Below are positions 28,321 through 38,731 of a stretch of DNA of 64,000 nt, piece by piece (within the stretch, counting starts at the first letter, position 1; each line of letters begins with the position of its first letter). A program made the position numbers and the translations under genes. This DNA comes from Polyangiaceae bacterium (lineage in GTDB: Bacteria; Myxococcota_A; Polyangia; Polyangiales; Polyangiaceae): the NCBI GenBank assembly GCA_025937835.1, contig JAICQO010000010.1:54803-118802 (forward strand). The letters are read 5' to 3'. The notes under the pieces are model-generated. The model made no database searches, was not told the origin of the DNA, and saw only the letters and a list, made by a program, of their open reading frames with translations.

Positions 28321-29055
28321 TCAGCCCGGGCAGTCGCCGAGCTGGATACTATTATTCTTCTCGTCCACCACGTAGCTGAGCTCGCCCTGGGTGAGCTTGA
28401 CCTTGCCCGTGGTGCTCTTGAGTTTGGAGGGGTTCACGCCGGTGGCGCGGGTCAGGGCTTCGAGCCAGGGGATATCGGGCGCGGGGACGAGCTCGATGCA
28501 GCGCGGCGCGGAGTCGCCGGGGGGGGCGGCGTAAACGAGCGTGGTGCGCTCGGCGCCGTGTTCGGCTTCCACACGCGACGGAGCCGGCCGCGTCACGCGA
28601 AACCCGAGCTCCTCGAAGTACCTGGCCGCGACGCCGGCGCTCATCTCCGCGAGCTGGGGACCGATGCAGCGGATCTCCTTGGAGCCTTCGGGGCGATACG
28701 CCTGCCCCTTGGGACAGCTCGGATCCCCCTCCTTCTCGAGGCGCTTCAACTCTTCGGCGCTCGGAGCTTTGCGCGCCTTGCGCTTGGCGCGCCGATCGAG
28801 CGCCCCGACCTGAGCCACCAGCTGATTCTTGGCCGAGATCAGCTGATCCACCTCTCCGTGCCGCTGAGCCTGCTTGCACGTGGCAAGTGCCGCTTCGACC
28901 GCCCCGAGGCTCGCTTCGACGCTCGGCTTCGATTTGGCATCGACTGCCGTCACCTTCTCCTGAGCCGCCGCATAGCTCGTGAGACACGCCTTCGTCTCCG
29001 CGCTCTCACACCCGAGCAGCGCACCACCGACCAGCAATACTCCGGCAACCTTCAT
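28321..29055 (-). CDS. Hypothetical lipoprotein
   Basis: 'MKVAGVLLVGGALLGCESAE' lipoprotein signal; no recognised domain. Confidence 0.65.
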   Translation of the reverse strand: MKVAGVLLVGGALLGCESAETKACLTSYAAAQEKVTAVDAKSKPSVEASLGAVEAALATCKQAQRHGEVDQLISAKNQLVAQVGALDRRAKRKARKAPSAEELKRLEKEGDPSCPKGQAYRPEGSKEIRCIGPQLAEMSAGVAARYFEELGFRVTRPAPSRVEAEHGAERTTLVYAAPPGDSAPRCIELVPAPDIPWLEALTRATGVNPSKLKSTTGKVKLTQGELSYVVDEKNNSIQLGDCPG

Positions 29056-29123
29056 CGGCCCGCGAGGTTACCCCGCGTCCGTCCCGCGCGCCCCCGTTCG
29101 ATCGCCCCGCGCGGGAAATCTCG

Positions 29124-29819
29124 TCAAACAGTGAGGTACTTGCTCACTACGTCCCCCGTGAGCTCGCCGATCTCCCCGGCAGCCACGCGGCGGCCGCGGT
29201 CCATGATCGCGAAGCGGTCGGCCACCTTGCGCACGAACGGGAGCTTCTGCTCGACGAGCAGGATCGTCAGCTTCTCGCTGCGGTTCAGCTCGAGCAGCAC
29301 CTCGGCGATGTGCGAGACGATGTTCGGTTGAATGCCCTCGGTGGGCTCGTCCAGGATCAAGAGCTTGGGATCGAGCGCCAGCGCGCGCCCCATCGCCAGC
29401 TGCTGCTGCTGGCCGCCGGACAGATCACCGCCGCGCCGGCGCATCATGCTCTTCAAGACCGGGAACAGCTTGAAGATCCGCTCCGGGATCTCTTTCTTGC
29501 CGTCGGGACGCGCGGCAAGTCCCACGCGCAGGTTCTCCTCGACCGTGAGCTGGCTGAAGATGTCGCGCCCCTGCGGCACGTAACCGATGCCGGCGCGGGC
29601 GCGGGACTCCGGCGCGCTCTTGGTGAGCTCACCCTTGCCGAAGCTGATCTTGCCCGACTGGCTCTTGAGGATGCCCATGACGGTCTTCAAGAGCGTGGTC
29701 TTGCCCACGCCGTTTCTGCCCATCAAGCAGGTGCACGAGCCTTCCGGGATCTCGAGGTCCATGTCCCAGAGCGTGTGGCTCTCGCCGTAGAACTGGTTCA
29801 GCTTCGCGACCTCAAGCAT
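29124..29819 (-). CDS. urtE: Urea ABC transporter ATP-binding subunit
   Basis: 'MLEVAKLNQFYGESHTLWDMDLEIPEGSCTCLMGRNGVGKTTLLKTVMG', 'LSGGQQQQLAMGRALALDPKLLILDEPTEGIQP'; position in urt order. Confidence 0.95.
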   Translation of the reverse strand: MLEVAKLNQFYGESHTLWDMDLEIPEGSCTCLMGRNGVGKTTLLKTVMGILKSQSGKISFGKGELTKSAPESRARAGIGYVPQGRDIFSQLTVEENLRVGLAARPDGKKEIPERIFKLFPVLKSMMRRRGGDLSGGQQQQLAMGRALALDPKLLILDEPTEGIQPNIVSHIAEVLLELNRSEKLTILLVEQKLPFVRKVADRFAIMDRGRRVAAGEIGELTGDVVSKYLTV

Positions 29820-30768
29820 CCGCGCCTCCCAAGTACACCTCGATCACCTTCGGATCGGCCTGAACCGCGTCCATCGAGCCTTCGGCGAGCACGCGCCCTT
29901 CGTGGAGCACGGTCACCGTCTTGGCGATGCTGCGCACGAACTCCATGTCGTGCTCGACGACGACCACGGTGTGCTCCCCGGCCAGGCCGTTCAAGAGCTC
30001 GGCCGTCTTCTCCGTCTCTTTGTGGGTCATGCCCGCGACCGGCTCGTCCACCAGCAGCACGCGCGGCTCCTGCGAGAGCAACATGCCGATCTCGAGCCAC
30101 TGCTTCTGCCCGTGCGAGAGCAGGCCGGCCCGCTTCTGCGCTTCGTCCTTCAGGCCGATGATTTCGAGCACGCGCTCGATCTTCTCCCGCTCGGTGCGGG
30201 TGAGCCGCGCGAACAGCGACGAGAACACGCGCTTCTTGCCGGGCAACGTGAGCTCGAGGTTCTCGAACACGCTGTGGCCCTGGAACACGGTCGGGCGCTG
30301 GAACTTCCGGCACACGCCGCGCTGCGCGATCTCGTCCTCGCGGAGCTGGGTGAGGTCCTGGTCGTCGCCGATCAGGAACACCGAGCCGGTGTCGGGCTTG
30401 GTCTTGCCCGTGATCACGTCTTGCAACGTGGTCTTGCCGGCGCCGTTCGGGCCGATGATGCAGCGGAGCTCGCCTTCGTCGAGCACCAGCGTGAGGTTGT
30501 CGAGCGCCTTGAAGCCGTCGAAGCTGACGCTCACGCTGTCCACGCAGAGCAGGGCCTTGCGGCCGTGGGTGAGCTCGTCGACCCGAGACTGGTCGACGGT
30601 TCGCTTCTTCGGCAACCAGCTGATCCTCGGGCTGCGGGCCTTTCGCGGGGATTCAGGCGCGTTGTCGCTGGGCCGTTTGGCTTCGGCCTCGGCGTGGGTC
30701 ACGGGCTTGGCCGGCTCGATCGGCTCTTCTACGACGGCGTTCAGCGGTGCAGATTCGGTTGCGCTCAT
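29812..30768 (-). CDS. urtD: Urea ABC transporter ATP-binding subunit
   Basis: 'RCIIGPNGAGKTTLQDVITGKTKPDTGSVFL', 'LVDEPVAGMTHKETEKTAELLN'; start set at ATG 30768. Confidence 0.93.
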   Translation of the reverse strand: MSATESAPLNAVVEEPIEPAKPVTHAEAEAKRPSDNAPESPRKARSPRISWLPKKRTVDQSRVDELTHGRKALLCVDSVSVSFDGFKALDNLTLVLDEGELRCIIGPNGAGKTTLQDVITGKTKPDTGSVFLIGDDQDLTQLREDEIAQRGVCRKFQRPTVFQGHSVFENLELTLPGKKRVFSSLFARLTRTEREKIERVLEIIGLKDEAQKRAGLLSHGQKQWLEIGMLLSQEPRVLLVDEPVAGMTHKETEKTAELLNGLAGEHTVVVVEHDMEFVRSIAKTVTVLHEGRVLAEGSMDAVQADPKVIEVYLGGADA

Positions 30769-31910
30769 TTCTTCACCCGGACGCGCTCGAGGGCGCCGAC
30801 CAAGCCTTGCGGCAAGAACAAAGTCACGGCGATGAACAGCGCGCCGAGCACGTACAGCCAGAACTCCGGCATCGCCACCGTGAACCAGCTCTTCGCGCCG
30901 TTCACGACGAAGGCGCCGATCGGCGCACCGATCAGGCTGCCTCGGCCCCCGACCGCGACCCAGATCGCCATCTCGATCGAGTTCGAGGGCTGGAGCTCGC
31001 TCGGGTTGATGATCCCGACCTGCGGAACGTAAAGGGCGCCGGCAAAGCCGCAGATCACCGCCGACAGCGTGTACACGAACAGCTTGTAGTTCGTGGGGTT
31101 GTAGCCCGCGAACATGGTCCGGCTCTCTTCGTCGCGGATCGCACGCAGCACGCGACCCGCCTTCGAGGTGGTGACGAAGCGAGCGATCAGGAAGGCCACG
31201 AACAGCCCCGCCGCCGACAGCATGTACAGCATCAGCTTCGTGCCCTGCTCGTGCAGGGAGTAGCCGTAAATTTCCTTGAAATTCGTGAGACCATTGTTGC
31301 CGCCGAGCGCCGTCTCGTTGCGGAAGAACAGGAGCATCAGCGCGAAGGTCAGGGCCTGGGTGATGATCGAAAAATACACGCCACGGATCCGCGAGCGGAA
31401 CGCGAAGAACCCGAAGCAATACGCGAGCAGGCCGGGCACGAGCATCGCGGCCAGGCAGGCGACCAGGAAGTTGTCGAACGGCTTCCAGAACCAGGGCAGC
31501 TCCTTCCAATCGAGGAACACCATGAAGTCGGGCAGCTTGCTGCGATATACGCCGGCATCGCCGATCGCGAGCATCAGGTACATGCCCATGGCGTAGCCGC
31601 CGAGCGCGAAGAACACGCCGTGTCCGAGGCTCAGGATCCCGGCGTAGCCCCAGAGCAGGTCCATCGCGACCGCGACCGTCGCAAAGCAGAAGAACTTGCC
31701 GAACAGCGTGACCAGGTAGTCCGGCAGGTGCAACGCCGAGTCCGGCGGCAGGCCGTTCAGGATCGGCACGATCGCCACGCTCAGCGCGAGCAGCACGGCG
31801 AAGCTCAGGTAGCCGCGCTTGGACAGCACGCTCTCGAGGCGAACCGCCGCGGGCGCCGGTGATTTCGGCTGGGCTGCGGGCGCTTTCGCTGCCGGTTTCT
31901 CGTCGCTCAC
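30765..31910 (-). CDS. urtC: Urea ABC transporter permease
   Basis: Branched-chain-permease-like 'YAGILSLGHGVFFALGGYAMGMYLM', 'AIWVAVGGRGSLIGAPIGAFVVNGAKSWFTV'; GTG start at 31910. Confidence 0.93.
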   Translation of the reverse strand: MSDEKPAAKAPAAQPKSPAPAAVRLESVLSKRGYLSFAVLLALSVAIVPILNGLPPDSALHLPDYLVTLFGKFFCFATVAVAMDLLWGYAGILSLGHGVFFALGGYAMGMYLMLAIGDAGVYRSKLPDFMVFLDWKELPWFWKPFDNFLVACLAAMLVPGLLAYCFGFFAFRSRIRGVYFSIITQALTFALMLLFFRNETALGGNNGLTNFKEIYGYSLHEQGTKLMLYMLSAAGLFVAFLIARFVTTSKAGRVLRAIRDEESRTMFAGYNPTNYKLFVYTLSAVICGFAGALYVPQVGIINPSELQPSNSIEMAIWVAVGGRGSLIGAPIGAFVVNGAKSWFTVAMPEFWLYVLGALFIAVTLFLPQGLVGALERVRVKK

Positions 31911-33523
31911 GAGACCTCCGCGGCGCGGCCCTTGAGAGCAAAGATGCCCTGTGGCCGCCGCTGGATGAATAGGATGATGAACACCAAGATCGCGATCTTT
32001 CCGAGCACGGCGCCGGCCACCGGCTCGAGCAGCTTGTTGACGATGCCGAGGCCGAAGGCTCCCGCGAGCGTGCCCGCGAGCTTGCCGACTCCGCCCAGCA
32101 CCACGACCATGAACGAATCGACGATGTAGCCCTGACCGAGCTCGGGCCCCACGTTGCCGAGCTGCGACAGCGCCACGCCGCCGAGCCCGGCCACGCCGGA
32201 GCCGATGCCGAAGGTCCACATGTCCACGCGCCGGGTGGAGATGCCCATGCTCGCAGCCATGGCGCGGTTCTGCGTCACCGCTCGCACGTGCAGCCCGAGC
32301 GGCGTGCGCTGCAGCATGAACCAGACGAACGCCACCACCACCGCCGCAAACAGGATCACGGCCACGCGGCTGTAGGTGAGCACGAACCCGGGCAGGAGCT
32401 CGACGCCGCCGGCGATGAAGCTCGGGTTCGCGACCGTCACGTTCTGGGCGCCGAAGATCAGGCGCACGGTCTGGATCAGGATCAGCGAGATGCCCCAGGT
32501 GCAGAGCAGCGTCTCGAGCGGACGGCCGTAGAAGAAGCGGATCACGCTGCGCTCGAGCAGCACGCCGATCGCCGCGGAAACCACGAACGCCACGGGGATC
32601 GAGAACACCAGGTACCAGTCCGAGTGATCCGGCAGGTAGCTCTGAAAGGCCTTCTGTACGACGTAGGTCGAGTACGCGCCGATCATCAACAGCTCGCCGT
32701 GCGCCATGTTGATCACGCGCATCAGGCCGAAGGTGATCGCGAGCCCGAGCGCTGCGAGCAGCAGCACGCTGCCGAGGCTCAGGCCGTAAAACAAATGACC
32801 GATCAACCCGAACCACAGCGCGCGGAGCTCGATCGCCGCCTTGGCGCTGTCGGCCGCCAGCCTCACCTCGGGGTTCTTCTCGACGAACTCTCCGCTCGGG
32901 GTGCGCTCGAGCACGCGCTCGACGTCGGGCTTGAAGTTGGGATCGGCGGACGCTTCGATGGCGTGCAGGGCGCGCAGCTTGAGCGCGACGTCGGTGCCCG
33001 AAAGGTCCAGCGGAGCGAGCGCCAGCTCGAGCTTCGCCTTGACCTCGGAGTCCTTCTCCACCGACAGGGCCTTCCGCACGACCGGCGCGAGCTCGTCGTT
33101 GCGGCGCTTGGCGAGATCTTCGGCGGCCTCGAGACGAACGTCCTTGTCCGGGGACGTGAGCCGCAGCGAGGCAATCGCAGGTTCCAGCGTGCGGCGCAGC
33201 TGGTTGTCCACCAGCGGCGGCTTTCCGTTCTCGGGCTTGGGCGGAGCGCCGGGGCTCAGCACGGTGACGCTACCGTCTTCGGCGACGCGGTAGGCGTTGC
33301 CGGCGGCGTCTACCTGCAGCTGGTCGTCGAGCAGCGCGACCAGGATCGACAGCGCCTGCGCATCGCGCCGCGCCAGGATCGAGTTCACCGCGCTCTCCAC
33401 CTTGCCGCGGTCGCTCGAGTTCAGAGCGCGCAGGTCTTCGGAGAGCTGATCGGCGCGGGCCGGGCTCGAAAATGCCGCGAACAACGCGCACAGCAGCAAA
33501 ATTTTCGCAAATAGCTTGGGCAT
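31907..33523 (-). CDS. urtB: Urea ABC transporter permease with N-terminal HEAT-like extension
   Basis: Signal peptide and HEAT-like N-terminus, then 'LAALGLAITFGLMRVINMAHGELLMIGAYSTYVVQ'; start set at ATG 33523. Confidence 0.93.
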   Translation of the reverse strand: MPKLFAKILLLCALFAAFSSPARADQLSEDLRALNSSDRGKVESAVNSILARRDAQALSILVALLDDQLQVDAAGNAYRVAEDGSVTVLSPGAPPKPENGKPPLVDNQLRRTLEPAIASLRLTSPDKDVRLEAAEDLAKRRNDELAPVVRKALSVEKDSEVKAKLELALAPLDLSGTDVALKLRALHAIEASADPNFKPDVERVLERTPSGEFVEKNPEVRLAADSAKAAIELRALWFGLIGHLFYGLSLGSVLLLAALGLAITFGLMRVINMAHGELLMIGAYSTYVVQKAFQSYLPDHSDWYLVFSIPVAFVVSAAIGVLLERSVIRFFYGRPLETLLCTWGISLILIQTVRLIFGAQNVTVANPSFIAGGVELLPGFVLTYSRVAVILFAAVVVAFVWFMLQRTPLGLHVRAVTQNRAMAASMGISTRRVDMWTFGIGSGVAGLGGVALSQLGNVGPELGQGYIVDSFMVVVLGGVGKLAGTLAGAFGLGIVNKLLEPVAGAVLGKIAILVFIILFIQRRPQGIFALKGRAAEVS

Positions 33524-33592
33524 CTCAGGCTCGATGCCAGGGCGGCGCAAACGTCGGCGCCACCCTGGCGCTGGGTGAAAAACGAGCGTGGA

Positions 33593-35008
33593 TTACTTGG
33601 CGGCCGGCTCAGCAGCGGCCACCGCGGCCTCGGACTTGAACTTCGCCTCGGTGCAGTTGCCGCACACCCAGGGGAACGTCCAATCCGCCACCTTCTTCGA
33701 GCTCTCGGGGATGAAGGGGCTCCACGCCTGAGCGCGGATCGGACCCTCGGTCTTTTCCACGACCTGGAACTGACCGTCGGCCTTCACCTCGGCGATGAAC
33801 ACCGGCTTGTGGAGGTGGTGGTTCTTCGCGTCCATCGAGATCACGAAACCGGAGGGCGCCTTCACCGTCTGGTAGCCGATCGCCTGGCGAACCGCGTCGA
33901 TGTTGGTCGTCCCGGCCTGCTCGGCAGCCTGGGCCCACATCTTGATGCCGATGTACGTCGCCTCCATCGGATCGTTGGTGACGCGCTTGTCGGCATCGGG
34001 CAGGTTCTTGGCCTTCGCGTAGGCCTTCCAGTCCGCGATGAACTTCTTGTTCTCGGGCGTGTCGATCGACATGAAGTAGTTCCAGGCGGCGAGGTGGCCG
34101 ACCAGGGGCTTGGTGTCGATACCGCGCAGCTCTTCTTCACCGACGGAGAACGCGACGACCGGGATGTCCGAGGCCTTGAGGCCCTGGTTCGCGAGCTCCT
34201 TGTAGAAGGGAACGTTCGAGTCGCCGTTGATGGTCGAGACCACGGCGGTGGGCGTACCGGCCGCGAACTTCTTCACGTCGGCCACGATGGTTTGGTAGTC
34301 CGAGTGACCGAACGGCGTGTACTTCTCCATGATGTTCGCCTCGGGCACGCCCTTGGACGTCAGGAAGTAACGCAGGATCTTGTTGGTGGTGCGGGGGTAG
34401 ACGTAGTCCGTGCCGAGCAGCACCCACTTCTTGGCGCCGCCGCCCTTCGCGCCCATCAAGTACTCGACGGCCGGGATCGCCTGCTGGTTCGGCGCAGCGC
34501 CCGTGTAGAACACGTTGTAGGAGCTCTCTTCGCCTTCGTACTGGACCGGGTAGAAGAGCAGGCCGTTCAGCTCTTCGAACACCGGCAGCACGCTCTTGCG
34601 CGACACCGAGGTCCAACAGCCGAACACGACCGAGACCTTCTCCTTCTGGATCAGCTCGCGCGCCTTCTCGGCGAACAGCGGCCAGTTGGAGGCCGGGTCC
34701 ACGACCACCGGCTCGAGCTTGCGCTTGAGCACGCCGCCCGCCTGGTTGATCTGCTCGATCGTCATCAGCGCCACGTCCTTCAAGGACGTCTCGCTGATCG
34801 CCATGGTGCCGGACAGGGAGTGCAGAATACCCACCTTGATCGGGCCAGTCTCGGACGCCGCCGTTTCGGCAGGGGCCGGGGCCAAAGCCGCATCCGGCGC
34901 CTTGGCGCTTTCAGCCGGAGCCGGGCTCGTACCGGCCGAGGGGCCCTTACAGGCACCCGCTATCAGTCCCAAAACGCCAACTAGGATCGTCGGAATACGG
35001 ATTTTCAT
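33593..35008 (-). CDS. urtA: Urea ABC transporter substrate-binding protein
   Basis: 'IKVGILHSLSGTMAISETSLKDVALMTIEQINQAGGVL', 'VVFGCWTSVSRKSVLPVFEELNGLLFYPVQYEGEESS'; start set at ATG 35008. Confidence 0.96.
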   Translation of the reverse strand: MKIRIPTILVGVLGLIAGACKGPSAGTSPAPAESAKAPDAALAPAPAETAASETGPIKVGILHSLSGTMAISETSLKDVALMTIEQINQAGGVLKRKLEPVVVDPASNWPLFAEKARELIQKEKVSVVFGCWTSVSRKSVLPVFEELNGLLFYPVQYEGEESSYNVFYTGAAPNQQAIPAVEYLMGAKGGGAKKWVLLGTDYVYPRTTNKILRYFLTSKGVPEANIMEKYTPFGHSDYQTIVADVKKFAAGTPTAVVSTINGDSNVPFYKELANQGLKASDIPVVAFSVGEEELRGIDTKPLVGHLAAWNYFMSIDTPENKKFIADWKAYAKAKNLPDADKRVTNDPMEATYIGIKMWAQAAEQAGTTNIDAVRQAIGYQTVKAPSGFVISMDAKNHHLHKPVFIAEVKADGQFQVVEKTEGPIRAQAWSPFIPESSKKVADWTFPWVCGNCTEAKFKSEAAVAAAEPAAK

Positions 35009-35127
35009 GCGCTCTCTCCTGCACCAGTGGTCCGAACGCCGAGCCGCTGCGTGCGGCGGGTCGCGGACGCCACTGTCATCCCCGGGGAGGCGTTTCGGTC
35101 CTGTTTCGAAATAGCGACACGGGCATG

Positions 35128-35490
35128 TCAATCCGCCTCGCTCGCGAAATGAATCGGTGCTTGCCAGAGGATCAACACCAGGCAACCACTCGGACTCTCG
35201 ACGGAATGTGACGTTCCCGGCGGGTTCACCACGAACGTGCCCGCCGCGTACTCGCCGCGCTCGTCGCGCTGGCTGCCCTCGAGCACCAGGATGTGTTCGT
35301 AACCGGGGTGCTCGTGGCGCGGCACGCGCGCGCCGGGCGCGTAGCGGAGCAACGCCGCCGAAGCGCCGGACCGTTCGTCCTTGTACAGCTCCGCAATCTC
35401 GACGCCCTCTCGCATCGGTCGGAAGTCGCGACGCTTCAGAGCGTCGGGCAAGAGCTGAAGCACCAGACGCGCGGGCTCGCTCGCACTCAT
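35128..35490 (-). CDS. Cupin (ChrR-like) domain protein
   Basis: 'LLRYAPGARVPRHEHPGYEHILVLEGSQRDERGEYAAGTFVVNPPGTSHSV'; start set at ATG 35490. Confidence 0.85.
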   Translation of the reverse strand: MSASEPARLVLQLLPDALKRRDFRPMREGVEIAELYKDERSGASAALLRYAPGARVPRHEHPGYEHILVLEGSQRDERGEYAAGTFVVNPPGTSHSVESPSGCLVLILWQAPIHFASEAD

Positions 35491-37070
35491 CAGTGGTGCG
35501 CCCCGCCCATGTGCCGTCCGATGTCCGCCATGTTCGCCTCGCTCGCCTTCGACTCGTAGACGATGCGCCCCTCGCTCATGACCAAGATCCGATCGGAGAG
35601 CGCGAAAATTTCCTCGAGGTCCGAGCTCACGAGCAACACGGCGCTCCCCGAGTTCCGCGCCGCCATGATGCGCGTGCGGATCTCGCTGACCGCCGCGAAA
35701 TCCAGCCCAAAACAAGGGTTGGCCGCGATCAGCACGTTGACCTCTCCGGTGAGCTCACGCGCCAGGACGGCGCGCTGCACGTTGCCGCCCGACAGCCCGG
35801 CGATCGGCGCGTCGGGACCCGGCGCCTTGATGCCGTACTCCTGGATCGCGGCACGCGCGCGGCTGCGCAGCGCGCTTCCTCGCACGAGCCAGCCCAAGCT
35901 CGTGTTGGGCGGCTCGTCGTAGCAGCGGAAGCCGATGTTCTCGGCGACGGACATGTTGCCGACGCAGGCGTTCTTGAGCGGCGCCTCGGGGAGCAGCCGC
36001 ACACGGCGCTGGCGCATCTGCGCGCGGGTCGGCGTGTAGTCCTTCCCGTCCACGCGCACGCTGCCGGAAGATGTCGGCCGTTGGCCGGCGAGCACCTCGA
36101 CCAGCTCGTCCTGGCCGTTGCCGGAGACGCCGGCGATGCCGACGATTTCTCCAGCGGCCACGCTCAGGCTCACCTCTTCCAGCACCTTCAGCCCGAGGTC
36201 GTCGTTGGCAGAGAGCTTGTCGAGCTCGAAGAACTTCGCCGCGCCCTCGAGCTCGCGGCGCTCGAGCGAGGCCCTCGGCACCTCCGCGCCGACCATCATC
36301 TCGGCCATGGCTTCCGGCGTCAGATCGCGCGTCTTTCCCGTGCCGGCCAGCTTGCCGCGGCGGAGCACCGTGACCTCGTCCGAATAGGCCACGACCTCGC
36401 GGAACTTGTGGGTGATCATCGCCACGCTGACGCGCCCCTGATAGGCCATCTCGCGCAACATGCCGAGCACCTCGTCGGCCTCTTGCGGCGTGAGCACGCT
36501 GGTCGGCTCGTCCAGGATCACGATCCGGCTGCCGACGTAGAGCTGCTTCAGGATCTCGAGCTTCTGCTTCTCGCCGGCTGCGAGCTTGCGCACCAGCCGC
36601 TCGGGAGAGATGCGGAAGGGCATCTCGTCCATGAACTCCTCGAGCTCCCGCTTCTCCTTCTTCCAATCGATGATGCGCGGCACGTCGGCGCGCGAGAGCA
36701 CCAGGTTTTCGGCCACGCTCATGTTCTCGACCAGCGTGAAGTGCTGATAGACCATGCCGATACCGTGGCGCTGAGCCTCCTTCGGGCTCTTCACGGTGAT
36801 CGGCTGGCCACCGACGAGGAGCTTGCCCTCGTCGGCCTGGTAGAAGCCCATGATGCACTTGACCAGCGTGCTCTTGCCCGCGCCATTTTCACCCAGCAAG
36901 GCGTGGAACGAGCCCGGGGTCAGCTTGAAGTCGACGGAGTCGAGCGCCGCGAGCCCGCCGAAGCGCTTGCTGACACCGACGGCCTCGAGCGAAAGTGGAG
37001 GCTGCCGCGCCCGCACGTGCGACGTGTCGAGCGTGCTCTCGAGACGAACGACCTCCGCCGCGGCCGTCAC
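35490..37070 (-). CDS. ABC transporter ATP-binding protein, two ATPase domains (BMP/sugar-nucleoside type)
   Basis: Walker A '[25 protein letters not shown]', '[18 protein letters not shown]', second domain '[21 protein letters not shown]', '[15 protein letters not shown]'; GTG start at 37070. Confidence 0.92.
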   Translation of the reverse strand: MTAAAEVVRLESTLDTSHVRARQPPLSLEAVGVSKRFGGLAALDSVDFKLTPGSFHALLGENGAGKSTLVKCIMGFYQADEGKLLVGGQPITVKSPKEAQRHGIGMVYQHFTLVENMSVAENLVLSRADVPRIIDWKKEKRELEEFMDEMPFRISPERLVRKLAAGEKQKLEILKQLYVGSRIVILDEPTSVLTPQEADEVLGMLREMAYQGRVSVAMITHKFREVVAYSDEVTVLRRGKLAGTGKTRDLTPEAMAEMMVGAEVPRASLERRELEGAAKFFELDKLSANDDLGLKVLEEVSLSVAAGEIVGIAGVSGNGQDELVEVLAGQRPTSSGSVRVDGKDYTPTRAQMRQRRVRLLPEAPLKNACVGNMSVAENIGFRCYDEPPNTSLGWLVRGSALRSRARAAIQEYGIKAPGPDAPIAGLSGGNVQRAVLARELTGEVNVLIAANPCFGLDFAAVSEIRTRIMAARNSGSAVLLVSSDLEEIFALSDRILVMSEGRIVYESKASEANMADIGRHMGGAHH

Positions 37071-37762
37071 GACAGCGCCTCGAGCAGCGCGCGCGAGGTG
37101 CTGTGCGCGCCGAACACGCCGCTCTGCATGGTGATCATCTTGAGCGCCGCGTCGTGGTTGCCGGCGTCGGTCGCTGCGCAGCAATCGCCCACGAGCAGGC
37201 ACTCGTAGCCGCGGTCGTTGGCCTCGCGCATCGTGGTGTGGACGCACACGTCGGTGGTGATGCCGGTGAGCACGATGTTGTGGATCCCGCGCTGCCTCAG
37301 GATCAGATCGAGATCGGTCGCGCAGAACGAGCCCTTGCCCGGCTTGTCGATGATCGGCTCGCCGGGCAGCGGCGCGAGCTCGGGGATGATGTCCCAGCCC
37401 GGCTCGCCCCGGACCAGCACGCGGCCGCACGGCCCCGGATCGCCGATGCCCGTCAGGCCGGAGCTGCCGTCGGGGCGGCGCCGCGAGCGCCAGCGTTTGT
37501 TCGCCGGCAAGTCCGACAAATCCGGACGGTGGCCTTCGCGGGTGTGGATGACGTGGTACCCGCCCTGGCGAAACTTCGCCAAGAGCTTTTGGATCGGCGC
37601 GATGCAAGCCCGGGAGTTTTCGAGATCGTAGCCCTGCAGATCGATGTAGCCGCCCTTGCCGCAGAAGTCGGTCTGCATGTCGATCACGATCAGCGTCGTG
37701 TTCTCGGGGCGCAGATCGCCGTCGTAGGGCCAGGGGTAAGGGTTTGCCGGGACGAAGGTCAT
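37067..37762 (-). CDS. biuH: Cysteine hydrolase, isochorismatase family, biuret/triuret-hydrolase-like
   Basis: '[41 protein letters not shown]', '[25 protein letters not shown]', '[24 protein letters not shown]', '[15 protein letters not shown]', '[26 protein letters not shown]' closely match remembered BiuH sequence; Asp/Lys/Cys catalytic residues present. Substrate is inferred. Confidence 0.8.
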   Translation of the reverse strand: MTFVPANPYPWPYDGDLRPENTTLIVIDMQTDFCGKGGYIDLQGYDLENSRACIAPIQKLLAKFRQGGYHVIHTREGHRPDLSDLPANKRWRSRRRPDGSSGLTGIGDPGPCGRVLVRGEPGWDIIPELAPLPGEPIIDKPGKGSFCATDLDLILRQRGIHNIVLTGITTDVCVHTTMREANDRGYECLLVGDCCAATDAGNHDAALKMITMQSGVFGAHSTSRALLEALS

Positions 37763-37783
37763 GATTGGCTCCAGATTTCCGGG

Positions 37784-38719
37784 TTAGCGGGATACCGACA
37801 GCTCCGCGGGCATGTCTGCAGAGGCTTCGGTCGCCGAGCTCGACAGCACCATGATCAAGAGCGTGAGCGCGTAAGGCGCCGCATTGAACAGGTAATAGCC
37901 CGACGTCACGCCGACCGACTGCAGCGCCGGTCCGAGCGCGCTCGCGCCGCCGAACAAGAGAGAAGCGTACAGACAGCGCACTGGATCCCAGCGCGCGAAG
38001 ATCACGAGCGCGACGGCCATCAGGCCCTGACCGCTCGACAGCCCCTCGTTCCAGCTGCCCGGGTAGAACAGCGACAGGAACGACCCGCCGATGCCGGCCA
38101 GCGCACCGCCGACGACGGTGGCGAGCAGCCGCACCTGGAGCACGTCGTAGCCCATGGCCCGCGCGGCCTCCGCGCCCTCGCCGACCACGCGCAGCACCAT
38201 GCCCGAGCGCGTGTTGGCCAGGGCCCAGCGCAGCGCCGGCGCGAGCGCGAGACCGACCAGGAACAACACGTTGACCTCGAGCGCCGAGCGCACCTGCGGC
38301 GAGTCGCTGAAGAACCCGAACGGGATCGACGGCAAGCGCGGCGCGCTCGGCTGGATCAGCGGTTTTCCTAGGAAAAATGCCAGCCCGATGCCGAACAGCA
38401 TCAGCGCGATCCCGACCGCGATGTCGTTGACGCGCGGGCGCCCGCACAGAAAGCCGTGGAGCGCGCCGAGCAACGCGCCGATCGCCGAGGCCGCGAGCAC
38501 GCCGAGCCACGCCGAGCCGGTCAGGTACGACACGCCGTAGCCGCTCATCGCGCCCATCACCAGCGTGCCCTCGAGCCCGAGGTTCACGCGGCCCGACTTC
38601 TCGGTGATGCACTCACCGAGGCTCACGAACAGAAATGGCGTGCTGATCCGGATCGCGCCGCCGAGCACCGCCAGCGGCACGCCCCAGATCCCGATCGAGC
38701 TCGCGTCGACGCCTTCCAT
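37784..38719 (-). CDS. ABC transporter permease (BMP/nucleoside-type)
   Basis: 'LFVSLGECITEKSGRVNLGLEGTLVMGAMSGYGV', 'GMVLRVVGEGAEAARAMGYDV'. Confidence 0.9.
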   Translation of the reverse strand: MEGVDASSIGIWGVPLAVLGGAIRISTPFLFVSLGECITEKSGRVNLGLEGTLVMGAMSGYGVSYLTGSAWLGVLAASAIGALLGALHGFLCGRPRVNDIAVGIALMLFGIGLAFFLGKPLIQPSAPRLPSIPFGFFSDSPQVRSALEVNVLFLVGLALAPALRWALANTRSGMVLRVVGEGAEAARAMGYDVLQVRLLATVVGGALAGIGGSFLSLFYPGSWNEGLSSGQGLMAVALVIFARWDPVRCLYASLLFGGASALGPALQSVGVTSGYYLFNAAPYALTLLIMVLSSSATEASADMPAELSVSR

Positions 38720-38731
38720 GAATCGACTCCT

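Noticed and set aside
31907-33523. HEAT-like N-terminal extension on UrtB as novel fusion
   Set aside because: This extension is a normal feature of proteobacterial UrtB.
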